Part shown: piece by piece, positions 35,401 through 48,114 of the stretch
Position numbering within the stretch: position 1 is the first letter of the stretch
How the letters are laid out: the number at the start of each line of letters is the position of its first letter
Source of the DNA: Lamellibrachia satsuma
Taxonomy: Eukaryota > Annelida > Polychaeta > Sabellida > Siboglinidae
Length of the DNA: 64,000 nucleotides
Reading direction: 5' to 3'
NCBI GenBank assembly: GCA_033239005.1
Contig: BSQZ01000022.1
Location: 1,101,001-1,165,000, forward strand
Position numbers and translations under genes: made by a program
The notes under the pieces: generated by a model
Seen by the model: only the letters and a program-made list of their open reading frames with translations
The model's database searches: none
Told to the model about the DNA's origin: nothing

Positions 35401-36215
35401 CAACCTACCTAGTATCCACTACAACATGCTAGCTCATTTGTGCAACTATTGTATGTAATTTTTGTGTGAAATCATCAGAAAAACTATTAAATTACTTGAT
35501 GTTTGGTCAAATATCAATTGAAGTGAAAAATGGAAACGCTGAAAACTCACAAATTTCACCCTTGGTGAAATTTTGTAACTGGCTTATTTTGATATTTTGG
35601 ATATCCACAACTTTGAGCCATACCAGGTCTAATGACTAATGTCAATTCACTTACATACTATAAATTAGAACATGAATGAACTGGATTCAAGATAAGCTAA
35701 ATCAGTTGAGGATGGAGTTTTAACTCACCTTTGATATTCTCCAGCAGCGTATGCACAACAGTAAAGAAGGAAGACAGTTGTTCGACATTAAAGTTCTGTT
35801 CCTTTCCCCACCAGAATGCTGCCACATAGTAGTCCAAGACTGTGGCTGCTTTCAGGTCAGTCAGGTGTCCTGTGATGCTCATTGCCTCTGCAAGTTTACT
35901 ACAGAACAAAGAGAAACCCATCAGATTTAGGGCTGACCTGAAAACATCCATGTTTGATACTAATCAAAACCAGTGCTGTATAAGAGATAAGAGGTGGTCA
36001 TATACATACATTCTCAAAGTAAAAAAACGTATAGTGTTCAGTACTGATTCAGATCACCACAACCCCCCAATACGTGGTGTGGGACCAAAGATTAAGCGCA
36101 TATTGCCTCTGGTCTCCAACCCATATATGTATGTATGCATGCATGCATGCATGCATACAAACATACATACATACATACATACATAGATACATACATACAT
36201 ACATATATATATATA

Positions 36216-36273
<58 letters not shown>

Positions 36274-39200
36274 CATAGATCAAGGGTGTGCAACAATGAA
36301 TATAACCTATAACAAGAGGTTTCAATATTTGGTCATCAATGTATTCAAACAGTACAATAAAATATTAATTATATATTAAAACAAAAAGCACCAGACATGC
36401 AAAAGGAGTGCTGAAATAAACAGATTCAACTGACATACCATGGCAAGACATCACCCACCATGCTGCCGCTATCCACAATAGCATCAAAGTGCATTACCCG
36501 GTAATACCTGTTTCACTCTTTAGGTGGCACAACTGTTGCTGGGATTTATTTGTCCAACAAAACCTGGTGACGACCAAGCCACCACCCACCAGTATGTAAT
36601 ACTAGTTGTTTGTTTGGACTCTGAGAAATTATGTGATTGTAACCTCAGACCTCTCTCCCTCTTGTGGAATTTTGAATTATACTGACCATTAAAACATCCT
36701 CATCTCTAATGTTGTAACCATAAACTACCATCATCAACCATGAACTACCACCATAAAACAAAACTGCCTAAATACAAAAGTCAGCATCCTTATGAACTGT
36801 GACGGAAAAACAAAATGTTGGCAAAATTATCTTGATGCATGATGCTAAATGAACCCGTTAATACCCTTTCCCCCAAAGAAACCTATTTTGTTTAGTATCA
36901 AAAATTGGTGTTTTGAGGTGTCTCCTAACTAGCCACAACGTTGACAAATGTAAGAAGCTTTCCTATGATTATTTTGCCAGTCCATACAATAACTTAGGTG
37001 TATTTTTAAAGGTGTCAATCTAAATTTGATAACAGTTATTTCACCATGACGATTATTATAAAACAATAACAAAATAGAAAATTATTAAGGCATCAACATG
37101 TTTTGCAATAGTCATGTTGACATAACGTGTGCAATGTTTGTTTATGGTATTAAAAAAATTAATGATGTGACCAAAATGTCGTGGAATTACCAAACACACA
37201 AATTTTAACTTAAAAATATAACAATGAAATCTCTAAGGTGGTCTAGAATATATGGATGAACAATTGGTCAACTAATTTACACACTTAATCATCCACTTAA
37301 CTGAAACCAGCAAACCAGGGATATAAATGTTACATGTTGAATTTATCTTAGTGAGACAAAAACTAAGCCATTAAACAAGACACATTGCTACAAGTTTTTA
37401 GAATGCTCATAAAAAACTTATATTACATATAATAAAAATTATACATAGATCTCAAAGTTGATTGGTATGCTTTGCACATAAAACACATTAAACATAAGGT
37501 AATATGAACCTATATATATATTGGGATGAGGAACAATGTTTTTGTTTTGCATATCAACAAAATTAGCTCTTACCAGTAGTAGTACTTAATCATGCGAATA
37601 TCAACAAGACATTGTGATACATACGCTTCAAGTTGATCCACATCATCTATTTCTGACAACTCTTTTGTTTGTTCTGCATTGAGCACCTTGAATGCCAATG
37701 TTGGCTTCTCCTCCTCCTGCGAACATATGGCAGGTTCCAATGGTGTATCTAATTTTATGTGTCAATATTGTCGAGAAGGTGTGAGGATTGAGGAGCTGAA
37801 GACTGAAAGAAGAACAGTATGGTAGTGTAGAAATTAACCTGAGGCAGAGTCCATGACAAACACAGATGGAGCAGTGACAGCCATTGACAACACACCAGAG
37901 ACAGAACAAGACCTAGGAGTAACTTTCGATCGCTCATTGAAAGTTCGCCAGCATATTGGCACTGTTGTGAAGGCCTCATCAAACATACATGTAAACGTAT
38001 GGACTTCTTCAGGTTTGTCCATACAGTGTTAGTGAGACTGCGAGCTGGTTCCAAAACGTAGAATACATAAACAGTCTGAAACATCTGAACTCACCATCCC
38101 TGGCATACCGAAGGAGGAGAGGAGATATATTATCCAAACAAACAAGATACTAGATGGCAGCGATGACATAAACAAAGATGATTTCTTCACAACTAACACT
38201 CAGAGCACACGTGGCCACAAAGATCAATTATACAAGACACCCAGCAGGCTTGACATAAGAAAATATTAATTCTCGCGAAGCCTATTTCAGGACTGGAATG
38301 ATCTTCCACCTTCAGTTGTAGAAGCCCCAAACATCTTTGCGATAAAAAAATTGTCAATCTCTGGAAGAGGGACAGATTCAGATTTTAAAACAACTAAAAT
38401 TTATATATGCACAAATCAAGCCAAGTTTTTCTCATGTCTATAAATTACGATGAATAAAGGAGGGTGAAAAAGAATTATTTTCAGTTAAGTTATTACTGTA
38501 TTAGAACCCAAAGATCCAGGCAACTAATGATTAGCTAGACCAGGCACGGCACGTTTGGTGTAAAAACCTGGCTTTCGACAGTGTGGTCTGTGCATCACAG
38601 ATAGCTTGGATGATCAAGTATAAATTATGTTTTTGTCAACTAGTAACAATCAGTTTGGGCTTAAAAAGAAGCATGGCACTGCCATGTGCATATATGTACT
38701 AAAAGGTAATTGCTAAACATCAACCCTTGAATAGCTATTTGTTTATGTGCTTTTTTATGCCTCTAAGGCTTTTGACCATGTCAAACATACTGTACTTTTC
38801 AAAAAGCTCATTAACAGAGGTGTTCCGGGCTATATTGATAGGATTTTAGTGTTTTGGTATGCGAACCAACAAATGTGTGTAAAATGGTGCAGTCACATGC
38901 CTGACAGCATTAATGTAAGTAATGGAGTCAGGCAGGGAGGTATATTATCACCCTATTTGTTTGGTGTTTACATGGATGGTTTATCTACTGTACTTAATGA
39001 TTGCAATGTAGGATGTTATGTAGGATACAACTGCATAAATAATATTATGTATGCTGTTGATCTCATAGCATTTTGTCTGTCCAGCAGGGGGTTACAGACC
39101 CTTCTCACTATCTGTTATCAATATGGCAATATGTACAATTGAAAAAAGAGCATGGTTATGATAATGAGAAACAGGAGTTGAAAGAATGTGCAATTTCCAA

Positions 39201-40178
39201 GTTTTATGCTCGTTAATGACACACTTTAAGCAGAATCTGTAAAATATTTGGGTCATAAACGGTATGCTAGATGACTATGATATATTTAGATAATGCCACC
39301 AGTTAAATGCACATGACAACATGATCATAAGACAATTGCATATGTGTTCAAATGTTGTAGAGAAAACTTTGTTTACTACTTTTTGTTCACCTATGTACAC
39401 TGCGCATCTATGGTGGGATTTTCATAACTATGGTCTATGCTATTAGAAAATTGTATGTATCTTACAACAATATATTCCGAATGGTGTTAGGATTTGACAG
39501 ATATTGTACTGCTAGTGAAACGTTTGTTTACAATAATATGCCCAACTGTGCTGCTGTTATTAGAAATTTGACATATAGATTTATATGCTGATTGCAATTC
39601 TAAATTTTTTTTTAATATGTAGCATCATTAACAGTGATGTGAAGTACATGTCCAGAATCTGGAAGTTATAGTACTGGTTTACTTCCTTGTATGTACATTT
39701 TGTTGATGGTTGAAGTAGCTATGATATTTCATTCTGTATATATGTAACTACTATTAACAACACAACTATAGAACCACAATAATGTACTTCTATGACTATG
39801 TTGTGTGGAGTCTGCGAATAAAGCAAATTATTATGTCAAATTATGCTTAAATATAATTTATGACTAATTAATGAATTGTTGTTGCATCCTCAATATAACT
39901 GATGATCTTTTTGCTTGTTCAACGTATGACAATGACCCCAAATCCTGGATAGTAAAAACCAGAGAGAATTGCGTCTTTTAATTGTCTTTCATCTGACGTC
40001 TACACATGGCGATAATAAAGGACAACTCGTCGTTTTGGCTTCTTCGACCGCCTGACAGTTGGCCTACCTCAGAATCAGCCGCAAACCCATCTGGTTCGGA
40101 ATTTCGAGCTGACCGAGACCTCTTCGCAATCTTGCCTTTATCAAACTTTTTTTGAAGACTCTTTTTAGGAGTGTTCAT
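29460..40178 (-). CDS. CFAP119/CCDC189-like ciliary C1a-projection protein, eight exons
   Basis: Exons in transcript order: 40178-40068, 37716-37574, 35898-35729, 34187-33965, 32380-32308, 30885-30748, 30152-29997 and 29555-29460 (TGA). Phases agree and give 369 residues. The exon 7 donor (AAG|GTTGGC) is weak; 29985 is an in-frame alternative. Contents: basic N-terminus [56 protein letters not shown] followed by [17 protein letters not shown] (about 105-141), [20 protein letters not shown], a Pro-rich linker, [20 protein letters not shown] then HYKLYEYMF (about 202-230), [20 protein letters not shown], and a charged C-terminal helix [20 protein letters not shown]. The order (helical YxxxFxxxxxFxxEQxSxFFxIVH block, then FKHYKLYxYxF) fits the CLAMP/C1a-32-type family of the central-pair C1a projection. 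The function comes from the family. Symbol withheld because no alignment could be run. Confidence 0.72.
31390..31700 (+). mobile_element. LINE C-terminal relic in intron 5 of the CFAP119-like gene
   Basis: Open for 91 codons: [20 protein letters not shown], then [20 protein letters not shown], typical of the C-terminus of invertebrate LINE reverse transcriptases (usually RLxWxGHVxRM). It ends near [10 protein letters not shown]. Same family as 7060 and 15915, opposite strand to its host gene. Confidence 0.75.
32344..33208. repeat. 53-bp minisatellite derived from the exon 5 splice acceptor
   Basis: About 16 copies at an exact 53-bp period (one interrupted at 32606-32645). On the minus strand each unit reads CTGTTGCAG, then TCTTCAAGCACTATAAGCTG, then TATGAGTACATGTTTAG. 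That is the end of intron 4 plus the first 14-15 codons of exon 5 (true junction at 32381/32380). The array thus places a run of near-copies of the real 3' splice site upstream of it in the transcript. 53 is not a multiple of three, so using a decoy acceptor would change frame. Confidence 0.93.
33228..33400. repeat. Interspersed repeat, inverted copy in intron 4
   Basis: Reverse complement of 34450-34620 with about one change in six or seven bases by eye: CCATGAAATTAAGATG, GTTCAACAAxGTTTTC, TAGTAAACCACTGG, TATTCTTAATTGTAGTT, TAGGTGCATAG, ACCATGACTTTTGTTTCC. Confidence 0.8.
33545..33640. repeat. Interspersed repeat, partial direct copy
   Basis: ATATTCTTGATTTTAGTTGC, then GGTGCATA-like and ACTTTCGTTTCCCTTTAA, matching the second half of 34450-34620. 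Confidence 0.65.
34450..34620. repeat. Interspersed repeat, direct copy in intron 3
   Basis: Partner of 33228-33400. The GGGTTATCTAACAGTA beginning also occurs at 54160-54235, so the family is dispersed. Confidence 0.8.
34830..35175 (-). mobile_element. tRNA-derived SINE
   Basis: At its 5' head (about 35175 to 35095, minus strand) it has an A-box-like TGGCACAGCAGTTGAATG and a B box GGTTCAAATCC spaced as in a tRNA. The body reads CACTGAGCTGTAGAAATGAG followed by CACCTGGCAGC, as in many SINEs. The cloverleaf is imperfect, so it is not a tRNA gene. Confidence 0.7.
35385..35640. repeat. Interspersed repeat (inverted copy of 25736-26045)
   Basis: Reverse-complement match to the ES1 intron 5 repeat, here in intron 3 of the CFAP119-like gene. 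Confidence 0.7.
36121..36272. repeat. (GCAT)n-(ACAT)n-(AT)n compound microsatellite
   Basis: GCAT units, then ACAT units, then two AT runs. It lies in intron 2 of the CFAP119-like gene. Confidence 0.95.
37850..38400 (+). mobile_element. LINE C-terminal relic in intron 1 of the CFAP119-like gene
   Basis: [20 protein letters not shown] (about 37895-37955), then RRGDIL-type text, [20 protein letters not shown] and [19 protein letters not shown], then [17 protein letters not shown] (to about 38355). This is the classic C-terminal region of CR1/Jockey-type reverse transcriptases, with frameshifts and stops. Confidence 0.8.
38740..39140 (+). mobile_element. LINE reverse transcriptase fragment
   Basis: Open frame with [40 protein letters not shown] and a mutated catalytic box MYAVDLIAF in place of YADDL. 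The reverse transcriptase would be inactive. A second LINE, distinct from the relic just before it. Confidence 0.85.
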
Positions 40179-40835
40179 GTTGATGTCCGTTAACTATCAG
40201 CGTATCGTTTCCATGGAAACTGAACGCAACGCCTACTGCTGGTGCGGCGTTGGTGGCTGCATTACTGACTGTGTTTACGTTGTTTCCTTAACCTGTTGGA
40301 CTTGTTGGCAAACTATGTTTTGTGTAGCAATTTTTTTCTTAATTCAGCTGTCATTAGTGTATAAATGCGTTTAAAATGAGATAAACAATTGCACACTAAA
40401 CATTATTAAAATGTATCTTTTTTACAGAAGAGCGGTACAGTGGGGATAGACGGATAAATCCGTACCGGGGAAAGATCCGAGTTGACGTCATATACAATTC
40501 AAACTGTAGTTTTTATTGAAACCGAATCGTAATTTTTTCCACAGCACGTGTAAGATTGCCGGACTTGTTTTAGGATTGCATGATCACAAAGGTAAGATTA
40601 ATACCATTATGAAGCCAGTCTTAAAATACATGTGTAATTTAATAATAAATCAATTCACAATGGACATTCTTTAGTGTAAGATGTACACATATTTTGCAGA
40701 GTTAATACAGACATCCGTATTTTACGCTGGATAATCCTGCATTTGGACACACAATCGAGTATTAAAATCAAATCGGTGTTTGTACAAACTTGTAAATATT
40801 TTGTCGGGAATTGCACAGGCACACAGTTCAAATAC

Positions 40836-40842
<7 letters not shown>
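40179..40842. other. Upstream region of the CFAP119-like gene
   Basis: No TATA box at a suitable distance from the ATG. No other gene recognised. Confidence 0.35.
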
Positions 40843-40890
<48 letters not shown>

Positions 40891-40902
40891 TGCGTGCGTG
40901 TG
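40843..40902. repeat. (TG)n-(CGTG)n compound microsatellite
   Basis: Same type as at 9589. Confidence 0.95.
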
Positions 40903-41114
40903 TAACACAAGTGCGTTATATTAATTAATTAAATTCAATTGCGGTTTTGGTGCTTGAACAAGTGCATTCTTTATTTCGAGACAAGTTGGACACGAAGACT
41001 GACGTACGGAGCGAATATTTAGCCGTTGCTGAGATGAAAGCATGCCGTGGCTTCCGTTCAAAACACAACATTCAACTCAGAAAAAAAAATATTTTCTGCA
41101 GTTACTTACTTACT

Positions 41115-41995
41115 TAGGTTTACATATGTTCTTCCTGGCCGTAGGCGGTGGCCTCGGTGGACAGATCTTCAACTTTCCCTTGGAATGCTCTATGACTTCC
41201 TGGCAAGGCGGCTTTGTGGTTGTAGAGAAATTCCTCAGTACTCCAATGTCTATCTAGACGGTTTTTAAATGAATTGACACTTGGGGCAGTTACAACTACT
41301 TCCGGTAGATCATTCCATAATCTGGTAACTCTAAGTGAGAAGCTTTCTTTTCTAACATTTGTACAAGCACGTTCTATAAACAATTTCAAACTATGACCCT
41401 TTGTTCTTTCCCTTGTATCACTGTCTTTGTGCAGTTTGACAATGTTAGATACATCACTGTCATATTTCCATTGAAGCAGTTTATATATCTCAATCATATC
41501 ACCATGAGTTCGTCTATATGCAAGTGTGGGAAGTTTCAATCTCTCAAGTCTTTCCTCGTAAGGAATATTCTTCATACCAGAAGCTGCTTTGTTGTGCGTC
41601 TCTGCACATTTTCGATGGCATCTTTGCATTTCTGTTGATAAGGGGGACCATATTGATATTGCATAATCTAGATGACTCCCAGCTAAATCTTTATATAATG
41701 ACACAACATTATGTTGACTTAGGGACCTTCTAATAACTGCCATGATACTGTTTGCTTTGTTTACTTTTTGGTTGATGTGTTTATCAAGTTGTAGGTTTGA
41801 ACCAATTATAACCCAAATGCCTTTTTGTTCTTCTATTCCTCCAGGTTATATGCATACTCTTGCTGTATTGTTTTCCATACGTGCATTAAATGACATTTAT
41901 CTGGGCGGATCCTTAATAACTATTTACTTGACTAAGATGTTAAATAATCTATATCGTTCTGTAGTGTATGCTGGTCATTTGGACTATCAATCGTT
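41115..41995 (-). mobile_element. CR1-like LINE, C-terminal part of reverse transcriptase
   Basis: An open frame of 207 codons ends at 41120: IRRSLSQHNVVSLYKDLAGS, LDYAISIWSPLSTEMQRCHR, SFSLRVTRLWNDLPEVVVTA, SVNSFKNRLDRHW. Upstream codons continue in broken frames to about 41995 (QLDKHINQKVNKANSIMAV). 5'-truncated. A different subfamily from the 51-53 kb element. Confidence 0.85.
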
Positions 41996-42479
41996 TTGAA
42001 AACTTTGTATTGTGTTAATATTCAAAGTAAGTAGATGTATAAAACAAAAACGATTTAGTGCAACAATTAGGCGGCCATTTAGGACACTTTTCCGAATTTA
42101 ATTGCTCTTGCACAACTCCAGCAACAACAGAAGAAACTGCTTGTGCGGGTTTTTTAAACAACGTATCACGGAGTGCAAGATGTAACACAATTAAAGCACA
42201 TTTTGTAATTGTTTAACACACATAATTATATCAGTGTACCCATGATGATGAAATATACACCATAGCGCAAACTAAGTAAGAACACACGAAACACCATCAA
42301 CTGCCCACAGAGCCAACAACATAACGTTGCATGGCAGGAGTAAACGAAATCACAGGTAAGACACGTAGTAAACCAAGTCGCTTAAATGGAAAACTACAGA
42401 TGAAAGAAAAGCACAATGGCTTAGCCATTTTACTAACCTCCTGTCATAATAAACACAGGTATAATTGTAGAAGAAATGC

Positions 42480-44160
42480 TTTTAATTCATTTTAAGGAAC
42501 TGATAGATGCCTCAAAGCAAATGAGAACGGAAAAGATCCTGGTTTGGGTGGTATCCCCACTGAAGTGTGGAAAACCGGATGTTTCAACGAGATACTGTTG
42601 GATGCCATAAACAGATAATGTAGTAGAGGAGCAGTACCTGATACATGCAGACGTAGCTGTATCATCCCTATTCCAAAGAAGGGTGATGTTGGTCTACCTG
42701 CAAATTACACAGGCATCAGCCTAACGCCAATAGCTGCGAAAATGTGCAATGGCGTTCCACTAAACAGAACCAAAGCCCACTAGATTCAATCCGTAGGACA
42801 CATCAGAACGATTTTAGACATAAAAGATCTGCCATATCCCAAATTCCTGACCCCTAATAGACTAAGAGAGCGTACTTAATTAAAATCTTCAATGCAAGAC
42901 CTTGACAAATGTTAGGAAGGCACATGACAGCAACCATCGAGGTAAAATGAAGATTAGCTTTGCCTATGGGATCCCTCCACCATTTGTCGAGGCTGTCACG
43001 GCTCTCTACCAACATCGTGGAGCAGTTGTCCTATTTGCAGATGGCGAGATCTGATATCTCAGCTAGCGTCCTACAAGTTGATACACTCGCGCCGTATCTC
43101 TTGTAATTGTGCTAGATTGTGCAAAGAGAACTGCCATACGTGAAGATGACACAGCACTAGGATTTATAATCACACCTCACCACAGCAGAAGGCATCCTCC
43201 AAAGGTTTTAAATGACACTGATTTCGCTGACGACATCGCTCTATTCTCTAACACAATCTACCAAACACAAAAACTACAGTACATAGTTGAATCAGCATGT
43301 AATTCAATTGACCCCAGTCTCAACTCTTACAACACTTTGTAAGTTACATTCAACATTGGTAACCAACTTTTCATATCAGGTCAGCAACTTATAACAAAAA
43401 GGCGAATTCTTAAGTTCTTAAGTCTAGATGCAGGGATTGTCAATAGCGAAAAAGATATAACAACCAGAATACCAACAGTCTGGGCGTCCGTCAACAGCTA
43501 AGGCAACATAGAAGATTTGTTAGAGCACTTGTTGGTACAATCTTACTATATGATACAGAAGAATGGACGATCATCAATAGTATGCATGGCCGATTGGATG
43601 ATGCTATACGCGAGTACTACGTAAGATACTCAACATCTTCTCAACACATGACAAATATATAATTACACGCGGAAACACCAACATTCTCATTGACAAGCAA
43701 ACTGAAGCGAATACAATTTGCAGATCACTGTTCCAGAAGTAAATAACTGGCGAGAGAGCTGGTTACTTTGCAACCAAGATATGGACAGAGAAGATAGATA
43801 CAAATCAAGTCGACTAATGTGTAACCGATTCCGAATAACATGTTAAACATACCAACAATGATAATCTTTCTAAAGAACTTATGGGCTACAATCTCTATGT
43901 TACGAAATTGACACATATACACATGTATTGTTGTTTGATAATAACAAGAGCCTTTGTTGTCAACGGTGAAGCGACGAAATGTCTACTGGTTTGACCATGT
44001 CACGCAAGGCACTCCGGAGGACAAGATAAGACGGGGGGGGGAGGTTAGCTGGATAATATAGAGGAATGGTCCAATCAAAGCATATCGACCCTACTACACA
44101 CAGCAGAAGACAGACAAAGCTGGCGAAGAATATGCGGAATTGGCACCTCTACGATCATCC
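42480..44160 (+). mobile_element. RTE-like LINE relic, heavily mutated
   Basis: Pieces in order: GIPTEVWKTGCFNEILLDAI, SCIIPIPKKGDVGLPANYTG, ISLTPIAAKMCNG (42540-42740), HRGKMKISFAYGIPPPFVEA (about 42940-43000), IVLDCAKRTAIREDD, HHSRRHPPKVLNDTDFADDI (43100-43240; catalytic FADD kept) and, near 43985, WFDHVTQGTPEDKIRR. It shifts frame many times. The order and motifs are those of RTE-type reverse transcriptases. Confidence 0.82.
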
Positions 44161-44310
44161 CGGTCAAGGGATGGGGGAAGGGAAAGGGAGGAAGGTGAAG
44201 GGAAGGAAGGTGAATGGAGGAAGGTAAAGGGAGGAATGTGAAGGGAGGAAGGTGAAGGGAAGGAAGGTGAAAGGAGAAAGGTGAAGGGAAGGAAGGTGAA
44301 GGGAAGGATA
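44161..44310. repeat. Polypurine minisatellite (GGAAGGTGAAGG-type)
   Basis: Irregular tandem copies of GGAAGGTGAAGGGA. Strand-asymmetric purine tract of about 150 bp. Confidence 0.85.
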
Positions 44311-44744
44311 ATAACTGTAAAACCGTTCCTTCAGACAGGCTTACAAATCATAGACTATCGATCTAATTATTTGAAGATTTTCAGATTTCGTTTTTTCTAA
44401 ACATATTAATAAAAATCAAGCGTAGTGCGGTACATTCATTATGGTGGATTCTCGCTATATGGAACGTGTTGGGAATTGGCCAAATTGTTCCATATATCCG
44501 AATTTCCTTATATCCACGGGTTCACAACACAGTGCAAGCTACAAAGGGGATTTCAATGTTGTTCATGTTAAGCGGTTTGTCCCTTACATACTAATAGTAT
44601 GTAAACCGATCAACAACCATTCAAATCACACTTACCTGCTTCTCTTGTTTTCCCTTGCCTTTCTACAACAAAGAACATATCATTGGTGCTTGTATTTGTA
44701 TGCATGTAAGTCTATGTAGGACATTGGGTGTACATTTTACCTAC

Positions 44745-44855
44745 GTCCACATCCAACGTGCCAACATCGAATCCTGTGTTTGTGTCTTCTGTCGGGCTAG
44801 TCGGAGCGTAGCGATCGCTCGAGCTGCCTGCCGGAGCTGCTGTAATAGGCTCCAT
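44745..44855 (-). CDS. Possible first coding exon of an unidentified gene
   Basis: ATG at 44855 followed by 37 codons and a GTAGGT donor at 44744, phase 0. The peptide begins MEPITAAPAGSSSDRYAPTS and ends FDVGTLDVD: acidic, Ser/Thr/Pro-rich, probably disordered. The exon is more GC-rich than its surroundings. No downstream exon could be recognised before the RTE relic, so this may be the 5' end of a gene whose remaining exons are small or distant, or a chance frame. Confidence 0.3.
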
Positions 44856-46559
44856 TATCAGTTGAATCTCCAGAGGAAATAACAGCACACAACCGTCGCC
44901 GATTGCAAACCAACTTAAATACCTTTCACGCACAGGCTGTCAGTAATTGTCTCTAATTAATACGGCCATTATGTGCAATTATAATTATTGGACTTCGTGT
45001 CGGCAACGACCGGCGTCGACCAATATCTGCAGACGGGATAATAAATCAATTAATCGCATGAAAAGGACTTCGGGGAAACACAACGGTGTTGACTAGATAC
45101 ACAGGGCGTTCATCGGTGAATCTTTGTCATGTGGCTTTGGAAATATTTCAATGGACGATCCGAGTTTTATACACGCATCAGAAGTATTATAGCCACACAA
45201 GCGTTAACTCTGTTCTATTTAGATTAATTCTACACATCGAATTTAGTTTGTCAACAGACGGCGCTGCGTACAATATTGACCAATCAGTGGCATTCGTTTA
45301 TGTTCTGTCCCACCTGGTCGATTACTTGTACAGTGCGATGGCCCATGATGCAAACACATACACCGTTTGCTGCTTTCCGCTATAATGCGTAATACGTAAC
45401 TGTAAGGTAAACGCAGTGTTTGGGTTTAGAGTTTTGAATATCAAACAACTTCGTAATTTTTTTTCAAGATTTCAACAACTATGCTTCGGTCGTAGCAACA
45501 AGCTTGAATTCAAAGACGAAAGAAAAGTTCTAAAAAGGGTTCTAGTCTCCAAATTATATTTATGTCTTGGTTTGGCATTTTAAGAAAGTTCACGTACGAA
45601 AAGAATGATATGTCTCAACCATTGTGCATATCGACTTGGGATTGATTACTCTAGATGTATGAACCAAACAGAAAACGCAACCAAAAACAGATGGGCGTGT
45701 AGGTTATTCATCTTTTTGACCTCTATGACTTTGCACTCGACATCATAATTACATTCGTAATAAGGATACCAGTTTGAAATGCTTATGGCATGTTTCGATA
45801 TAACTGTAATCAAGTACAAATATTTTAACGTGGATTCCGGCATAAAATCCACGTATAAACAAACAAAATATTTCAGTACTACTGTAATTAACATTTATTC
45901 TCTTTTTAGTAACTAGTAGTAGTGCGATTGTTATAGCATAGAATTTATGTTCCTTTAAATTGCATAAATAAAATTTATTAATAGGCCGTATTAAAACTTC
46001 GTAAAATTTAGTTTCATATTTGTGTATCGATAGTTTTAATTTATTTTAATTTATGTGATTACAACAGTGACTTATTTTTTCATTAATGAAGGTAATTGTA
46101 AATATGCGTTATCAAAATCGATATACCTTTTCCAGTTTAGACGAATGTTTTTTTCCCATAGCTAAATGGCCTGTTTCAGCCCACTACGAAGCGCAAATAA
46201 TTAAAATCGCAATATTCTTCGACGTAGTCTCGTCACGTGACAACAATTGTCCCCGTTTTTTGCGACGTATCATGTTCAAACATTACGTATTAATTTTGTG
46301 TACGGAAATAAAAATGGTGTTTTTTTGTGATGTGATTACTGACAATACTTTAGTCATTTGAATGCCAATTATATTTGCCGTTTGTTTTAATTACAAGAAT
46401 CGATCAGTCTAGATTCGATCCAATTAGTTGCGGCTAGAAGGTTCCGTGTGCCGAGGTGTTTCTGAACTTTGGGGTCTGGAGAGATTCATCTGCCAGCAAA
46501 TGTCTGGGGCTGTGCAGCTTGCATTTGCTAAGTGTTTCGCAATTAGTATGTATTGACTT
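44856..46559. other. No gene seen
   Basis: AT-rich spacer. Open frames on both strands lack splice-bounded or family-like content. Confidence 0.4.
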
Positions 46560-46720
46560 ACAACAAACCGATAGTACGACATCACAGCCGACAAGATGCA
46601 CGCCACAAGTTCTTTTCACAGCGAGTAATCAAGCCTTGGAATACCTTACCAAGCGACTGTGTCAATGCACTGACAGTAAACAATTTCAAAATAAAATGCC
46701 AAAATTACTGTCATAACCAC
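46560..46720 (+). mobile_element. LINE C-terminal scrap
   Basis: One frame reads FFSQRVIKPWNTLPSDCVNA followed by LTVNNFKIKC, the conserved end of CR1-like ORF2 (compare FSQRVINEWNKLPNDCVNAS in the 51-53 kb copy). Confidence 0.75.
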
Positions 46721-47623
46721 TGATTGGGGGGCTATATATATGAACCAGTATGCTCCTGCACAAAACCCGTTCAAGGTATGTCCAATGTATATAAAAGAAC
46801 ATACATTATCTGAGTATGTAGAAATTAGTTGCTAATGTAGGAACTATTTTATTTGATAGTAATTTGTCTCGCTACCGAATTTAAATACGGCTTGAAATAC
46901 TTGAACTTGAAACAGCACTAAGAATGTTACACTTCTTCTTCTTCCCCTTTAGCTCCTTGCGGGATGGGGAGCACATCATGTGATCTGTTCCACCCTCTCG
47001 ACGAGTCGTTTCCATCCATCGCGGTCGTCTGCCATTCTCTTTCACTCTCGACTGTTCACCTTTCCCTTTCGAGATCTCCCTTAACACGCTCCTTCCGTTT
47101 CGTTTTCTGCATGTGTCCTGCCCATTGCAGTCTGCTACAACTAAACTCATCCCCTTTATTTTGACCTCTTCTCTTAATTCCTCCATCTTCCTTCAGAAGT
47201 TCTGTCTTTTCGTTTCACTTTACATATTCTCCTAATTCAGTTGCTATCTTCTACACGTAGCTTCTCCTCCTGTCTCTATGAAAGAACAAGTCTTCCTGAC
47301 CCATATACGCAAGCTGGTACCGCAGAGGCTTCGAATACTTTCCCTTTAGCTGCTTCTTCCAGCATACTGTCCCATATAATACCTTTCACCCTCCTCCCAG
47401 CTGCTGCTCCTGCTGGCAACCTCGTGTGCACCTGCGTGCTACTTCTTCCACTAGCACACAATGTTCCGTCCAAGTTCACACACAGCTGTCCATTCGTTTA
47501 ATGGTCTTTCCATCGCCTACTACATGCAGGCTTCCTCCTATTCACCTAGCCACATCCATACGGTCTCCTTAAGATTCATTTGGAGGCCATGTTTTCTGAA
47601 GATGTTATTCAATTATTGCAATG

Positions 47624-48108
47624 TCTTCTGTAGTTCTTCCTTACTATCTGTCACCACTGCTAGGTCGTTAGCATACAGTCTTCAGTTCTTTCTTACTATC
47701 TGTCACCACTGGTAGGTCGTCAGCATACAGTCTTCAGTTCTTCCTTACTATCTGTCACCACTGCTAGGTCGTCAGCATACAGTCTTCAGTTCTTCCTTAC
47801 TATCTGTCACCACTGCTAGGTCGTCAGCATACAGTCTTCAGTTCTTCCTTACTATCTGTCACCACTGCTAGGTCGTCAGCATACAGTCTTCAGTTCTTCC
47901 TTACTATCTGTCACCACTGCTAGGTCGTCAGCATACAGTCTTCAGTTCTTCCTTAATATCTGTCACGACTGCTAGGTCGTCAGCATACAGTCTTCAGTTC
48001 TTCCTTACTATCTGTCACCACTGCTGGGTCGTCAGCATAGAGTCTTCAGTTCTTCCTTACTATCTGTCACCACTGCTAGGTCGTCAGCATACAGTCTTCA
48101 GTTCTTCC
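47624..48108. repeat. 52-bp tandem array built on the YADD catalytic motif
   Basis: About nine copies at a 52-bp period; the core GCTAGGTCGTCAGCATACAG reversed encodes YADDLA. Copies are almost identical, so amplification is recent relative to the decayed LINE around it. 52 is not a multiple of three, so no long protein is encoded. Confidence 0.93.
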
Positions 48109-48114
48109 TGTTCC

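Noticed and set aside
46086..46361. 91-codon open frame on the plus strand
   Set aside because: AT-rich, no splice context, no family resemblance; within chance expectation for 64 kb.
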